This document shows positions 11,701-18,649 of a stretch of DNA of 33,336 bases, piece by piece. Within the stretch, counting starts at the first letter, position 1. Each line of letters starts with the position of its first letter. Position numbers and translations under genes: made by a program. Origin of the DNA: Gemmatimonadota bacterium. Its GTDB lineage: Bacteria; Gemmatimonadota; Gemmatimonadetes; Palauibacterales; Palauibacteraceae. The DNA lies in NCBI GenBank assembly GCA_029861425.1, contig JAOTZH010000021.1, positions 1 to 33,336 on the forward strand. The letters are read 5' to 3'. The notes beneath the pieces are model-generated. The model was not told the DNA's origin, ran no database searches, and saw only the letters and a list, made by a program, of their open reading frames with translations.

Positions 11701-12024
11701 CAGGACGTTCGGATCGGACGGGGCGAGCGCGAGAGATCCGATCGAGGACACGTCCTGATCGTCGAACACGGGCTCCCAGCGGTGACCGCCGTCGGTGGAC
11801 CTCCACACGCCTCCCGAGGCCGCGCCCGCGTAATAGACGTTGGGGTTACCCGGCTCGCCGATCACGGAGATGACGCGGTTCCCCTGCGGGCCGATGTGCC
11901 GGTACTCGAGGCTCTCGAACAGGTCGGCGGCGGGGGTCCGCACCTGGGCTCCCGTCGCGCCCGGTAGCACGAGGGCGCCGAGGAAGAGACACAGGGCTAT
12001 CAGCGAACGCGGGGATACCCGCAT
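8770..12024 (-). CDS. Exported BNR-repeat (sortilin/VPS10-like) beta-propeller protein
   Basis: This is a 1084-residue secreted protein. The ATG at 12024 is chosen for a GGAGG 9 bases upstream and a good signal peptide (residues 1-26, ending GATGAQ). About eleven Asp-box/BNR motifs of the form S/T-x-D-x-G-x-x-W are visible (STDGGHRWEP, STDRGDTWEH, TRDGGETWDL, SRDAGDTWER, SDDGGRAWEM, TTNRGQSWDV, TRDGGDTWTN, TADYGESWRR, SLDDGESWTS and weaker ones). They build two consecutive beta-propellers, as in sortilin/VPS10-like and sialidase-like families. From about residue 800 comes a beta-sandwich region (GEVVTDLSDSRSAGLHRVMWGL, GGRLTMMVPPGEYTVRMTVG) and then a helical end. Such proteins are often annotated as glycosyl hydrolases, but no sialidase catalytic set is evident, so I leave the activity open. 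It is divergent from the gene at 12117. Confidence 0.88.
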   Translation of the reverse strand: MRVSPRSLIALCLFLGALVLPGATGAQVRTPAADLFESLEYRHIGPQGNRVISVIGEPGNPNVYYAGAASGGVWRSTDGGHRWEPVFDDQDVSSIGSLALAPSDPNVLWAGTGETFIRANISLGNGIYRSTDRGDTWEHRGLDATGRIGRVIVHPTDPDIVYACALGHTYGPQPERGVYRTRDGGETWDLVLFVDENTGCADVVMDPSNPRILFAGMWQIEVKTWGRTSGGPGSGLWTSRDAGDTWERLEGNGLPTPPLGKIGLGISPDDPDRVYALIETSTNRDFAPSDPYQGTLWRSDDGGRAWEMVNASNDLSARWLYYTRLAVSPADADEVYFNAPGHFTSHDGGRTHQRTSPSPGYDHHDMWIDPADPDRMIVGHDGGVSISTNHGRSWHQPQLPIAQMYHAHVDDRIPYNVYGNRQDGPSVRAPSNTLSGGSIPIGEWRSVGGCEVGFAVPDTVDNRTVWTGCYDGTMSIHDLETGLSRSISVWPLGIEIWPAEDQEFRWQWTVPIEMSPHDHNTVYVGSQYVHRTTNRGQSWDVISPDLTTDDPELQRPSGGLTFDDTGPVIAPTVFAISESALEPGVIWTGSNDGLVHVTRDGGDTWTNVTADIPDHPVRMTVSNVQPSRHAAGKAYLAIDGHQVGEFDPYLYVTADYGESWRRIDADIPRSVLSFTHVIREDPVTPGLLYAGTGNGIYVSLDDGESWTSLQLNLPPAPVHWITVQERFNDLVIATYGRGFWIMDDVTAIQQIATEARAGAAAGNGDRGALPDQPTLYAPRPAYRFRNRASAMSQPGDPVVGRNPAFGASIHYYLPVGLEDDLSLEILDDTGEVVTDLSDSRSAGLHRVMWGLRGDPTTQARLLTKPDEGPHIEIPERGWRSMPGGGRLTMMVPPGEYTVRMTVGEDVQEQPLTVLIDPASSGTEATIAEQNEVVRDIWSMVDSAAELINEVEEIRVQLDALTERLDDPALPEREELLTTASDINTLVKDIENVVFDLRNTGTGQDNLRWRQLLYSRLTSLARAIMSSDHRPTDQQVAVFALLRHEGDALSARFDDEALPAISDLNDRLRTAGVPNVIGGRPRGVP

Positions 12025-12116
12025 CGTATGACCTCCAGTGGAACCCGTCTTGTGGCCAGAGTGGCAGCACGAAGGTCGTTGGGCTCCGTGCCGACGCACA
12101 ACCGCAGGGAGGATCC

Positions 12117-13061
12117 GTGAATCGAAGGGCGCGACGGATGACACGCGCGATCGGGTACGCGATTGGCGTGATGATGGCCAACCCCGCGACCGCCACGTCG
12201 CAACAGGTAGCCGACGCGAGCTTCAATCCGCCGATCGCGTCGCCCGAGTACGCCGAAGGGGAAGGGCCTCTCGTACTCGTCGACGCCGCCCACAACAACT
12301 TCCATACGGCGGACGGGCGATACGGTGCGTTCGCCAGGCTGCTGCGGCGGGACGGATACGTGGTCGAGTCGAACGAGCAGCCCTTCTCCGGCGCGGTTCT
12401 CGCCCGGGCGTCTGTGCTCGTGATCGCGAACGCGATCGCCGACGAGAACGTTCAGGACTGGGTGCTCCCGACGCCATCCGCATTCACGGACGCGGAGATC
12501 GAGGCCGTAGAGGAGTGGGTGGCTGGCGGAGGCGCTCTGCTTCTCATTGCGGACCACATGCCGATCGCCGGGAACGCCGAGGCGCTCGCCGCCGCATTCG
12601 GGTTCCGCTTCTACAACGGCTTCGCCTTCGGAGAAGACGGGAGCGGCCAGGCGTTGTTCTCGCGCGATCTCGGAACTCTGCGGGCGCACCCGATCACGGA
12701 TGGTCGGCGGGCCGGGGAGCGTGTGGACTCCGTGGCGACCTTCACTGGCCAGGCGTTCCGTGTGGACCAGGAGGTCGAGGCGTCTCCGATCCTCGTACTG
12801 CCGGAAGGGTTCACGGTCTTTCTCCCTGAAGTCGCGTGGGAGTTTTCGGACTCGACGCCACGGGTCTCGGGAGCGCATCTGCTTCAGGCGGCGGCGCTGG
12901 AGCACGGAAGGGGACGGGTGGCGGCCTTCGGCGAGGCCGCCATGTTCAGCGCCCAGCTGGCCGGCCCGCAACGCGAGCCGATAGGGATGAACCACCCGAT
13001 GGCCGCGCAGAACTACCAGGTCGTGCTGAACGTGCTCCACTGGCTGACCGGGCGGCTCTGA
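12117..13061 (+). CDS. GATase-like/DUF4350-like exported protein
   Basis: This 314-residue protein starts at a GTG (12117) with an excellent GGGAGG five bases before it. The N-terminus is weakly signal-like (MTRAIGYAIGVMMANPATATSQQ). The body has the flavodoxin/class I glutamine-amidotransferase-like pattern: VLVDAAHNNFHTADGRYGAFARLLRRDGY, VLVIANAIA, FTDAEIEAVEEWVAGGGALLLIADH and GRGRVAAFGEAAMFSAQ. This resembles DUF4350 and ThuA-like domains, which bind sugars or act as structural GATase relatives. The nucleophile cysteine of true amidotransferases is not visible. The ending MNHPMAAQNYQVVLNVLHWLTG is typical of this group, often linked with exported proteins of gliding-motility or trehalose type. 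The substrate is unknown. It is divergent from the BNR protein with a 92-base gap. Confidence 0.75.
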   Translation: MNRRARRMTRAIGYAIGVMMANPATATSQQVADASFNPPIASPEYAEGEGPLVLVDAAHNNFHTADGRYGAFARLLRRDGYVVESNEQPFSGAVLARASVLVIANAIADENVQDWVLPTPSAFTDAEIEAVEEWVAGGGALLLIADHMPIAGNAEALAAAFGFRFYNGFAFGEDGSGQALFSRDLGTLRAHPITDGRRAGERVDSVATFTGQAFRVDQEVEASPILVLPEGFTVFLPEVAWEFSDSTPRVSGAHLLQAAALEHGRGRVAAFGEAAMFSAQLAGPQREPIGMNHPMAAQNYQVVLNVLHWLTGRL

Positions 13062-13110
13062 GGGTCCGACACACCCCCTGCTGTCCAGGCCCGCCGACCG
13101 CGATCGGGAA

Positions 13111-13144
13111 GGCGGCCCTCCCGGAGGTGCTTCTCCGAGCCGCC
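13111..13144. terminator. Hairpin in convergent gap, possible terminator
   Basis: GGCGGC (13111-13116) pairs with GCCGCC (13139-13144), and inside it CGGAG (13122-13126) pairs with CTCCG (13133-13137). It lies between convergent genes ending at 13061 and 13246, where termination of both is expected. There is no T-run, so the assignment is weak. The rest of the 184-base gap shows no coding signal. Confidence 0.3.
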
Positions 13145-13245
13145 GGACGAGGGTGGATGATCTTGAACGGTCGCCGCTCCTCGATCGCGCTCCTCGCGCT
13201 CGTCGGGTCCAGGTGGAACTGGTCCGCGGGGAAGCGTTCGTCAGC

Positions 13246-13461
13246 TCAGCCGGCGTGTCCACGGAACCTGGCCGCTACAGCGCTTCGGACCTGCTCCTCC
13301 GTCCACTCGGGGTGAGCACCTCGGGCCTGGGCCGTGAGCATCTCCCGCAACATCTCTGTGGTGGCGAACGCGGCCTCGATCCGCTCCTCGGACGTCATGC
13401 GGCGGTAGGCCTCTACCTGAAGCGGGTGGAGGCGTTCGACGACAGGGGGGCGACCGCTCAC
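13246..13461 (-). CDS. 71-residue helical protein of unknown function
   Basis: The GTG at 13461 overlaps the stop of the upstream peptidase gene as GTGA, and GGAGG lies 6 bases before it, so translation is coupled. The 71 residues (LHPLQVEAYRRMTSEERIEAA, TEMLREMLTAQARGAHPEWTEEQVRSAV) are almost wholly helical and match a widespread pattern of small bacterial proteins with the form xxMTxxERxxxAxxxxxxxRxxxxxGxRxxHPxxSEEEL. Members are often found beside genes of toxin-antitoxin or nucleotidyltransferase type, but no such partner is present here; the next feature downstream is the convergent gene. The role is unknown. A longer frame reaching into the peptidase gene in another phase is an overlap artefact. 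Confidence 0.72.
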   Translation of the reverse strand: MSGRPPVVERLHPLQVEAYRRMTSEERIEAAFATTEMLREMLTAQARGAHPEWTEEQVRSAVAARFRGHAG

Positions 13462-15182
13462 CAGGCCTCCATTAGCTCTTTCACCGCGTACGTCGGTCGG
13501 ATGTCGACGGGCACCTCGCCCAGACGCTCGATCGCGGCCGTCAGAACGTCCGGGACCTCGCCGTAGCGCTCCATGAACGCGGCCGTCGCGTCGTAGTCGC
13601 CGGTTGCCTGGAGAAGCAGGAACTCGCGCGCGAGACCCGACACGGCGCCGGAGATCGCTTCGAGGTCGACGCTGAACCGGCCCGTGTCCGAGTCGTGCAG
13701 GATCGCGCCCGTCTCGAGGAACCAGTTGAACTGCATCAGGCACCCCTTCCCATGCGCCTCGGTCGTCCCGAAGCGCACACACCGGAACAGGCTCGCCGCG
13801 TGGCTGACGTAGACCTGACGGAGGAAGTCCTCGGTGTACTCGCCGCGCCCGGTCAGGACGGCAAGGCTGTGGACGCCGACGACGTCGGCCTTGGCTTCCT
13901 CGATCGGCGAATAGAGCTCCTGGAGGGCCGCGTTGACCGTCGTGGCGCGGTCGCTGCCGGTCACGTAATCCGGCCCGAGACCGTGGGCGAGCTCGTGGAC
14001 GAGCACCTGCGTATAGAACGGATCGAACGCGACATCCTCGACCTGATCCGGATCCATCAGCACGCTCGCGATCGGCGCGAGAATCTTCTCGAACTTCGCC
14101 TCGATGATGTTCGTGAGCATCACCTTTTTCGAGCCCTCCTGCGCACGCACGCGCGCGTCGTTCGGGAGGTTGAAGGCGAGCGTCTGAACGCCGGAGCGCG
14201 TGTCACCGGCGGCGTACACCTCGGTCACGACCGAGATGGGCGACGTGAACGGGCGGTCGAGATATTTGTGCTCGTCCGGGATGGGGAGCGCCGCCTCGAG
14301 GTCGGGCATGAGCGCGGCGAGCCGGTCGAGCTTCGCGCTCTCGGTCGGGTCGCGAAGGGTGATGAAGGACTCGAACGCCGCCTTGTACCCGAAGAGAACG
14401 TCCTCGTACACCTCGTACGGCCCGATCGTGGGGTCGATCAGGTTGTCGGCGATGCGCATCCAGGCAACGTCGCTCTCGAAGTAGTCGTTCGAGAGAAAGG
14501 CGTCTGCGCGCGTCTCGAGAAACCGAGAGACCGTCTCGTTCTCGATCAGACCGGCGGCCTCGCGGAGGAGCGACCCCGCCTCCGTCAGTCGATCGCCGTG
14601 CGCCTCGTTGTATGGGACAATGACGAAGCCGTCGCCGTCTCGCTGAATCATCGTGAAGTATGACGCGAACTCGTCCCGGAGCTCCGGATGATCGGCGAGC
14701 CAGGCCTCGAGCTCGGCCTTGGTCGCGTCCTCGGGGTAATAGCCGGCCCCCGGGGGCTTGGGCCCAGCCGTCAGGAACGGCTCTTCATGCTCGAGCCTGT
14801 CCCACGGTCCGTACATGATGTCGAAGTATGCGCGCGCCGCGTCGGCGCCCTCTCCCTCGGCTTCGGCGAGACGCTCGCGCAGCGCTCGATTCCCGCTCCA
14901 GACCTGATCGAGGAAGATCTCGTTGAGGATGTCGGACGCCTGGACGAGCGCCTTCATGGCGCGGCGGTGCGGCTCGTCGAGCAGGGACGCGTCGAAGGTC
15001 AGCTCGACTGGCGCGAACTGGTCGACCCTTCGCTCGAGGTCGTCCGCGGTGACGCCGGAAGCGAAGGGGACCTCGGCACCCGCGGCGTCGAGGGTCGCGG
15101 GCTCTCCTTCTGGCGAGCCGCACGCAGCCACTCCAATCGATAGCGCGAATGCCAACGGCAGGCTGCTCAGGGACTTTTTCAT
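13458..15182 (-). CDS. M49-like zinc metallopeptidase lipoprotein (dipeptidyl-peptidase III family)
   Basis: This 574-residue lipoprotein has a signal with lipobox VAAC (Cys21), so it should be anchored to a membrane on the periplasmic side. The zinc site is VHELAHGLGP with His396, Glu397 and His400, and the third ligand block is IEEAKADVVG (Glu428, Glu429, Asp433). The EExKAD block and HGLGP context are those of bacterial relatives of dipeptidyl peptidase III (M49). Eukaryotic DPP III has HELLGH with six residues; this protein has the five-residue HEXXH spacing. It probably removes dipeptides or cleaves short peptides. The start ATG at 15182 has no clear Shine-Dalgarno. It follows the TonB-like lipoprotein by 67 bases and overlaps the downstream 71-aa gene. 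Confidence 0.85.
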   Translation of the reverse strand: MKKSLSSLPLAFALSIGVAACGSPEGEPATLDAAGAEVPFASGVTADDLERRVDQFAPVELTFDASLLDEPHRRAMKALVQASDILNEIFLDQVWSGNRALRERLAEAEGEGADAARAYFDIMYGPWDRLEHEEPFLTAGPKPPGAGYYPEDATKAELEAWLADHPELRDEFASYFTMIQRDGDGFVIVPYNEAHGDRLTEAGSLLREAAGLIENETVSRFLETRADAFLSNDYFESDVAWMRIADNLIDPTIGPYEVYEDVLFGYKAAFESFITLRDPTESAKLDRLAALMPDLEAALPIPDEHKYLDRPFTSPISVVTEVYAAGDTRSGVQTLAFNLPNDARVRAQEGSKKVMLTNIIEAKFEKILAPIASVLMDPDQVEDVAFDPFYTQVLVHELAHGLGPDYVTGSDRATTVNAALQELYSPIEEAKADVVGVHSLAVLTGRGEYTEDFLRQVYVSHAASLFRCVRFGTTEAHGKGCLMQFNWFLETGAILHDSDTGRFSVDLEAISGAVSGLAREFLLLQATGDYDATAAFMERYGEVPDVLTAAIERLGEVPVDIRPTYAVKELMEAW

Positions 15183-15249
15183 CTTGTATCGTCGCGTCTG
15201 TCGTGTGGTCGTCTTGCGGCGGGCTCGACGGCGGCCGATTGACCGGCTC

Positions 15250-16239
15250 TCATTGCATGAGGATCGAGATCTCGCGGAGCACCCACGAAGCGACCGGCCG
15301 GTCGCTTCGCATCGCCGGCAGGAACGTGAGGCCTTCCAGAAACTCCCGCGCCGCCGCGTCGAAGGCTCCGTTCCCGGATGGGGTCTGAATTTCCGTCTCC
15401 ACCGGCACCCCTTCCCTGGAGATCAGGACCCAGAAGATCGATCTGGTCGTCGCGGGCAGAGACTGCGCGCGCAAAACGGGCAGGAGCATCTTCGAGAGCG
15501 TGGCCTGGGTCTCGGTGCTCCAGATCGTCTCGGGCCCCTGATCGTAAGGGATGTACGATGGCCCGAGCGCGCGTAGCGTCTCCAGATCTTCCGTGGCGCG
15601 GGCCTCCGGATCCTCTCTGATCTCTGTGGTCGCGGCAGCCGTCACCGCCGCTGTGCTGGCGGCGGCCGCCGCCGCGATCTCGGCCGCCGCGATCGAATCC
15701 GCTCGGGCGACGGCCGCCAGCGAGTCGCGTCTGGCGACCGCTGTGACCGAATCCTGACGGGCGGTGGCGATGGAGTCCTGTCGCGCCGCCTCGGCGATCG
15801 AGTCGCGCCGTGCAGCGGCCAGCGCCGCTGCCGCGGCCACTTCGGCCGCCGCGATCGAGTCCTGTCGGGCCACCGCGATCAGCGAATCCTGGAGCGCCTG
15901 GGCGGCCGCGATCGAATCGGCCCGGGCCGCGACACGCAGCGAGTCGGCTCTCACGAGCGCGGCCGCTTCCTCGGCTCGAAGCTGAGCGAAGGAATCCCTC
16001 ACCGCCGCCTCGATCGAATCGACGATCGCGGCCGCTCGATCCGAGATCTCGAAGTCGTTCTCGGCCGTGGGCACGACGGAGGCCGTCCCGGCGTCGTCGG
16101 CCTGACGCGACTCCTCCTCTCCCGGCCGGTCCGTTCGGGCGTCAGACGGGCCCGGATCGGGCGGTGGCGCCAGACGGCAGGCCGTGAGCCCGGTCACCAG
16201 GACCAGCCCGACCAGACCAATCGGCGACGCGCTCGTCAC
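15250..16239 (-). CDS. Lipidated TonB-like protein with Asp-Ser helical repeats
   Basis: This is a 329-residue protein starting at the GTG at 16239, which overlaps the stop of the preceding small gene as GTGA. A GAGG lies 10 bases upstream. Residues 1-20 form a signal ending in the lipobox LTAC (Cys21). A Pro/Asp-rich linker follows, and then a long Ala-rich helix (about residues 75-220) with eleven Asp-Ser-(Ile/Leu/Val/Phe) units spaced 7 to 15 residues apart (ARADSIAAAQALQDSL, ARQDSIAAAEV). This resembles the spanning helix of TolA. The last 80 residues (SIFWVLISREGVPVETEIQ, FDAAAREFLEGLTFLPA) match the TonB C-terminal domain. Ordinary TonB has an N-terminal membrane helix driven by ExbB/ExbD; a lipid anchor instead suggests a different role, for example a periplasmic scaffold. 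No ExbB/D genes are in the window. Confidence 0.75.
   Translation of the reverse strand: MTSASPIGLVGLVLVTGLTACRLAPPPDPGPSDARTDRPGEEESRQADDAGTASVVPTAENDFEISDRAAAIVDSIEAAVRDSFAQLRAEEAAALVRADSLRVAARADSIAAAQALQDSLIAVARQDSIAAAEVAAAAALAAARRDSIAEAARQDSIATARQDSVTAVARRDSLAAVARADSIAAAEIAAAAAASTAAVTAAATTEIREDPEARATEDLETLRALGPSYIPYDQGPETIWSTETQATLSKMLLPVLRAQSLPATTRSIFWVLISREGVPVETEIQTPSGNGAFDAAAREFLEGLTFLPAMRSDRPVASWVLREISILMQ
15655..15990. repeat. Degenerate coding repeat (Asp-Ser-Ile units)
   Basis: Within the TonB-like gene, short units containing GCGATCGAATCC or GCGATCGAGTCCTG recur (for example 15692, 15770, 15798, 15857, 15908). They encode the Ala-Arg-x-Asp-Ser-Ile-Ala units. The copies differ at third positions and spacing, so this is an old protein repeat, not a recent DNA expansion. 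Confidence 0.6.
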
Positions 16240-16364
16240 GACTCGAGCGCCTCGTCGGTGCTCTTCGCCCGCTCCTTTCGACGCGCCGTGAGGATGATCG
16301 TGATCAATCCCCCCCACACGAAGCCGAGGATCACGACCATCACGACGACCGTGGTTGCCGTCAT
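16236..16364 (-). CDS. 42-residue MetS-like small membrane protein
   Basis: The ATG at 16364 overlaps the HD-gene stop as ATGA, with GGAGG 5 to 6 bases upstream, and its stop overlaps the next GTG start as GTGA. The product (MTATTVVVMVVILGFVWGG, LITIILTARRKERAK) is a single membrane helix followed by a basic tail. The WGGL motif at the end of the helix is the hallmark of MetS-type small subunits that partner NSS-family methionine/alanine importers. No NSS transporter is in the window, so it either serves a distant transporter or does another job. The acidic tail (STDEALES) is longer than usual. Being only 42 codons it is easy to miss, but the start, ribosome site, hydrophobic profile and double overlap support it. 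Confidence 0.7.
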   Translation of the reverse strand: MTATTVVVMVVILGFVWGGLITIILTARRKERAKSTDEALES

Positions 16365-16939
16365 TGTGCCTCCAGGCCGAGATCGTCGGCGATCTCATGC
16401 ATCGCGCCGATCACGAACACGATGTGTTCGCCCATCTCCTCACCCAGGGCCTCGCAGTTCTCGACCATCTCGGTGCGGTCGATGGCCGCGGCGAACGCCC
16501 GATCCTTCATCTTCTTCCTGACCGACTTGGCCTTCATGCCTTCGAGCCGGGTCGGCCGGACGAGGGCGACGGCCACGAGGAACCCGGTGAGATCGTCGAC
16601 GGCGCGGAGCGCATGATCCATGCGGGACGCCGGCTCGACGCCGGTGTAGTCCGCGTGCGCGAGAATCGCCTGGAGGATGTCGTCATCCACCCCCTGCTCG
16701 CGCAGGATCGCGACCCCGGTCGTCGGGTGCTCCTGGTCTGCGGCGCGGTCATCGTTGGGCCAGCGCTCGTAGTCGAAGTCATGCAGGAGGCCGGTGACTC
16801 CCCAGCGATCCTCGTCCTCGCCGTACTTCCGGGCGTAGGCACGCATCGCCGCCTCGACCGACAACATGTGTCGGCGGAGGCTCGGACTCTCCGTGTACTC
16901 GTGCACGATTGCGAGGGCCTCTTCGCGTGTCGGGACCAT
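16361..16939 (-). CDS. HD-domain hydrolase
   Basis: This 192-residue cytoplasmic protein has a full HD metal site: His in LRRHMLSVE (about residue 23), the HD pair in GLLHDFDYERWP (about residue 53), His in DQEHPTTGV (about residue 70), His in AILAHADYTG (about residue 93) and Asp in AVDDLTGF (about residue 113). The C-terminal part (KSVRKKMKDRAFAA, GEHIVFVIGAMHEIADDLG) is characteristic of a widespread but uncharacterised HD family. HD enzymes hydrolyse phosphate esters, often nucleotides, with a divalent metal; the substrate here is unknown. The ATG at 16939 is preferred to earlier starts since it gives the family N-terminus (REEALAIVHEYT). GGAG lies about 14 bases before it. It follows the PH-domain gene by 22 bases. 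Confidence 0.85.
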   Translation of the reverse strand: MVPTREEALAIVHEYTESPSLRRHMLSVEAAMRAYARKYGEDEDRWGVTGLLHDFDYERWPNDDRAADQEHPTTGVAILREQGVDDDILQAILAHADYTGVEPASRMDHALRAVDDLTGFLVAVALVRPTRLEGMKAKSVRKKMKDRAFAAAIDRTEMVENCEALGEEMGEHIVFVIGAMHEIADDLGLEAQ

Positions 16940-16961
16940 GGGTCCGGGTCTCTCCGTCTCT

Positions 16962-17408
16962 TCAGTTCGCTCGCAGGGCCGCGAGCAGTCGCTCGGGTTC
17001 CGCCGAGCTGAGCATAACCGAGTATCCCTGATCGGTGGGAAGGTACACGACACGCGTCCGATCCGTGAGGTAGATGAGCGCCTTCTCCTGGTTCTGCAAT
17101 CGAAACCAGCCAGCGGCGAACCCGCCGAGGCCGGTCCCCATCGTCCTGGCCCGTGGCTGGAGATCGGGTTCGCCTCGCAGGTCGACGATACGGGCGTTGT
17201 CGAGGATCAGCTGTTCGTGCGGGATGGTCCTGCCCCAGAGGTCGCCGACCAGTTTGAGGCCCTCTGGCGTCACCTCGGCCCGGCTGTGGCGGGTCGACCA
17301 GGCGACCCAGCTGAGCATGACGCAGAGGCCGATAAGCAACACCATCACGCCAACCAGGAACCAGACGCTCTTCCCGGTGGCCGGTGGAATCGGGAACACC
17401 TGGGTCAC
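16962..17408 (-). CDS. Membrane-anchored bacterial PH-domain protein
   Basis: This 148-residue protein starts at a GTG (17408) that overlaps the dinB stop as GTGA, with AGGAG 8 bases upstream. One membrane helix occupies residues about 14-36 (SVWFLVGVMVLLIGLCVMLSW, split here at its ends). The rest is a beta-rich domain (AEVTPEGLKLVGDLWGRTIPHEQL, ARIVDLRGEPDLQP, KALIYLTDRTRVVYLPT, YSVMLSSAEPERLLAALR) with the layout of the bacterial PH domain and its final helix. Such domains are often used as membrane-side adaptors with no enzymatic activity. The function is unknown, and the operon context with DinB and an HD protein does not settle it. Confidence 0.7.
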   Translation of the reverse strand: MTQVFPIPPATGKSVWFLVGVMVLLIGLCVMLSWVAWSTRHSRAEVTPEGLKLVGDLWGRTIPHEQLILDNARIVDLRGEPDLQPRARTMGTGLGGFAAGWFRLQNQEKALIYLTDRTRVVYLPTDQGYSVMLSSAEPERLLAALRAN

Positions 17409-18649
17409 GAGTCTCTCCTAGAATGTCCGTCGAGCAGGGCGGCACGGGTGACCGAGTCGCGACCGAACCGGTCGTTCAGCGCGTCCAGCGCACCCGCGAT
17501 CTTCAGATCGGAGTCGTCCGGCCGGGTGACCGGATCCTCTCCGGCCGGCCCGGTCTCGAACATGGTGAGCTGACGCGCCACCTCCTCATCGAAGCCGGTC
17601 AGACCCACCCCGATGAGCCGCACCTTTCGGCGCGGGTCGTCCAGCTCGTGGAATAGCTGCCTGGCGACCGGCCAGATCCGCTCGGTCGTGGCAGCGGGCT
17701 CATCCAGGGTCCGCTGGCGGGTGTGTGTCTCGAACCCGTCCCAGCGGAGCTTGAGGTGCACGGTCCGGCCGGCAAGCGATTTCTTTCGGAGCGATCGAGC
17801 CACGCCGTCGCACAGCGCGAACAGTGTTCGCTCCACCTTCTCTCGGTCCGCCTGATCCGCCCCGAAGGTGATTTCCTTGCTGAGCGACTTCCGCGGCGTA
17901 CCGCGATGTACTCGACGGGCATCCTGTCCCCTCGCCAGGTTGCCGAATCGGGCGCCCATCGCGGGTCCGAGAGCGGCCTCGAGGGCTCCAGCGTCGAGTC
18001 GGGCGATGTCTCCAATGGTCCGTAGGCCCATCCGGCGGAGCTTCTGCTGCGTGACCGCGCCGGCTCCCCAGAGGCGGGAGAGATCGAGTGGGGCGAGAAA
18101 CTCTCGCTCGCCGCCGGCGGGGACCACGACGAGTCCGTCCGGCTTGTCGAGATCGCTGGCGACCTTCGCGACGTACTTCGACGTCGCGACGCCGACGGAG
18201 GCGGTGATCGCCTCGGCTTCCACGATGCGGTCCTTGATGGCTCTCGCGATGGTCGGTCCGTCACCGAAGAGGTCCCGACTCGCCGTGACATCGAGAAACG
18301 CCTCGTCGAGGCTGAGGCCTTCGACCTGGTCCGTGAAGCTGCGGAAGATCTCGAAGATCTGACGCGAGACCTCCGAGTAGAGCGAGAGTCGCGGACGGAC
18401 GTAGGCCGCCTGCGGACAGCGGCGCCACGCGTGCGAGATCGGCATGGCCGAGTGGATCCCGTACGTCCGCGCCTCGTAGTTCGCCGTCGACACCACCCCG
18501 CGGCCGCGGCCCTCCTTCGGGTCGGATCCGATCACGACGGGTCGACCCTCCAAGGAGGGATCCTCCCTGATCTCGACGGCCGCGAAAAACGCGTCCATGT
18601 CGACGTGGAGGATCGTTCGGGCCTTCACGGGGGCGGCCGCGCCACTCAC
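17405..18649 (-). CDS. dinB: DNA polymerase IV (Y-family translesion polymerase)
   Basis: At 414 residues it has normal DinB length. The palm carries the metal-binding Asp in HVDMDAFFAAVE (about residue 17) and the SLDEAFLDVT block (catalytic Asp-Glu, about residue 114). STANYEARTYGIHSAMP is the fingers signature and SVGVATSKYVAKVASDLDKPDG the thumb region. A little-finger domain follows (SLSKEITFGADQADREKVE). The segment RQLTMFE near residue 375 fits the beta-clamp binding motif QLxMF. It copies damaged DNA with low fidelity. The GTG at 18649 overlaps the GDPD stop as GTGA, with GGAG 8 bases upstream. It is embedded in an operon of unrelated genes and no LexA box is visible just upstream, so SOS control would have to act at a distant promoter. 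Confidence 0.95.
   Translation of the reverse strand: MSGAAAPVKARTILHVDMDAFFAAVEIREDPSLEGRPVVIGSDPKEGRGRGVVSTANYEARTYGIHSAMPISHAWRRCPQAAYVRPRLSLYSEVSRQIFEIFRSFTDQVEGLSLDEAFLDVTASRDLFGDGPTIARAIKDRIVEAEAITASVGVATSKYVAKVASDLDKPDGLVVVPAGGEREFLAPLDLSRLWGAGAVTQQKLRRMGLRTIGDIARLDAGALEAALGPAMGARFGNLARGQDARRVHRGTPRKSLSKEITFGADQADREKVERTLFALCDGVARSLRKKSLAGRTVHLKLRWDGFETHTRQRTLDEPAATTERIWPVARQLFHELDDPRRKVRLIGVGLTGFDEEVARQLTMFETGPAGEDPVTRPDDSDLKIAGALDALNDRFGRDSVTRAALLDGHSRRDS

Noticed and set aside
12000-13262. 420-codon minus-strand frame antisense to the GATase-like gene
   Set aside because: Arg/Ser/Pro/Gly-rich, no homology pattern, and it covers a well-supported gene with a good ribosome site on the plus strand.
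15655-15990. Possible CRISPR-like or tandem repeat DNA
   Set aside because: The repeats are in frame, of variable spacing and degenerate at third positions, encoding Asp-Ser-Ile helix units. There are no spacers or fixed repeat length.
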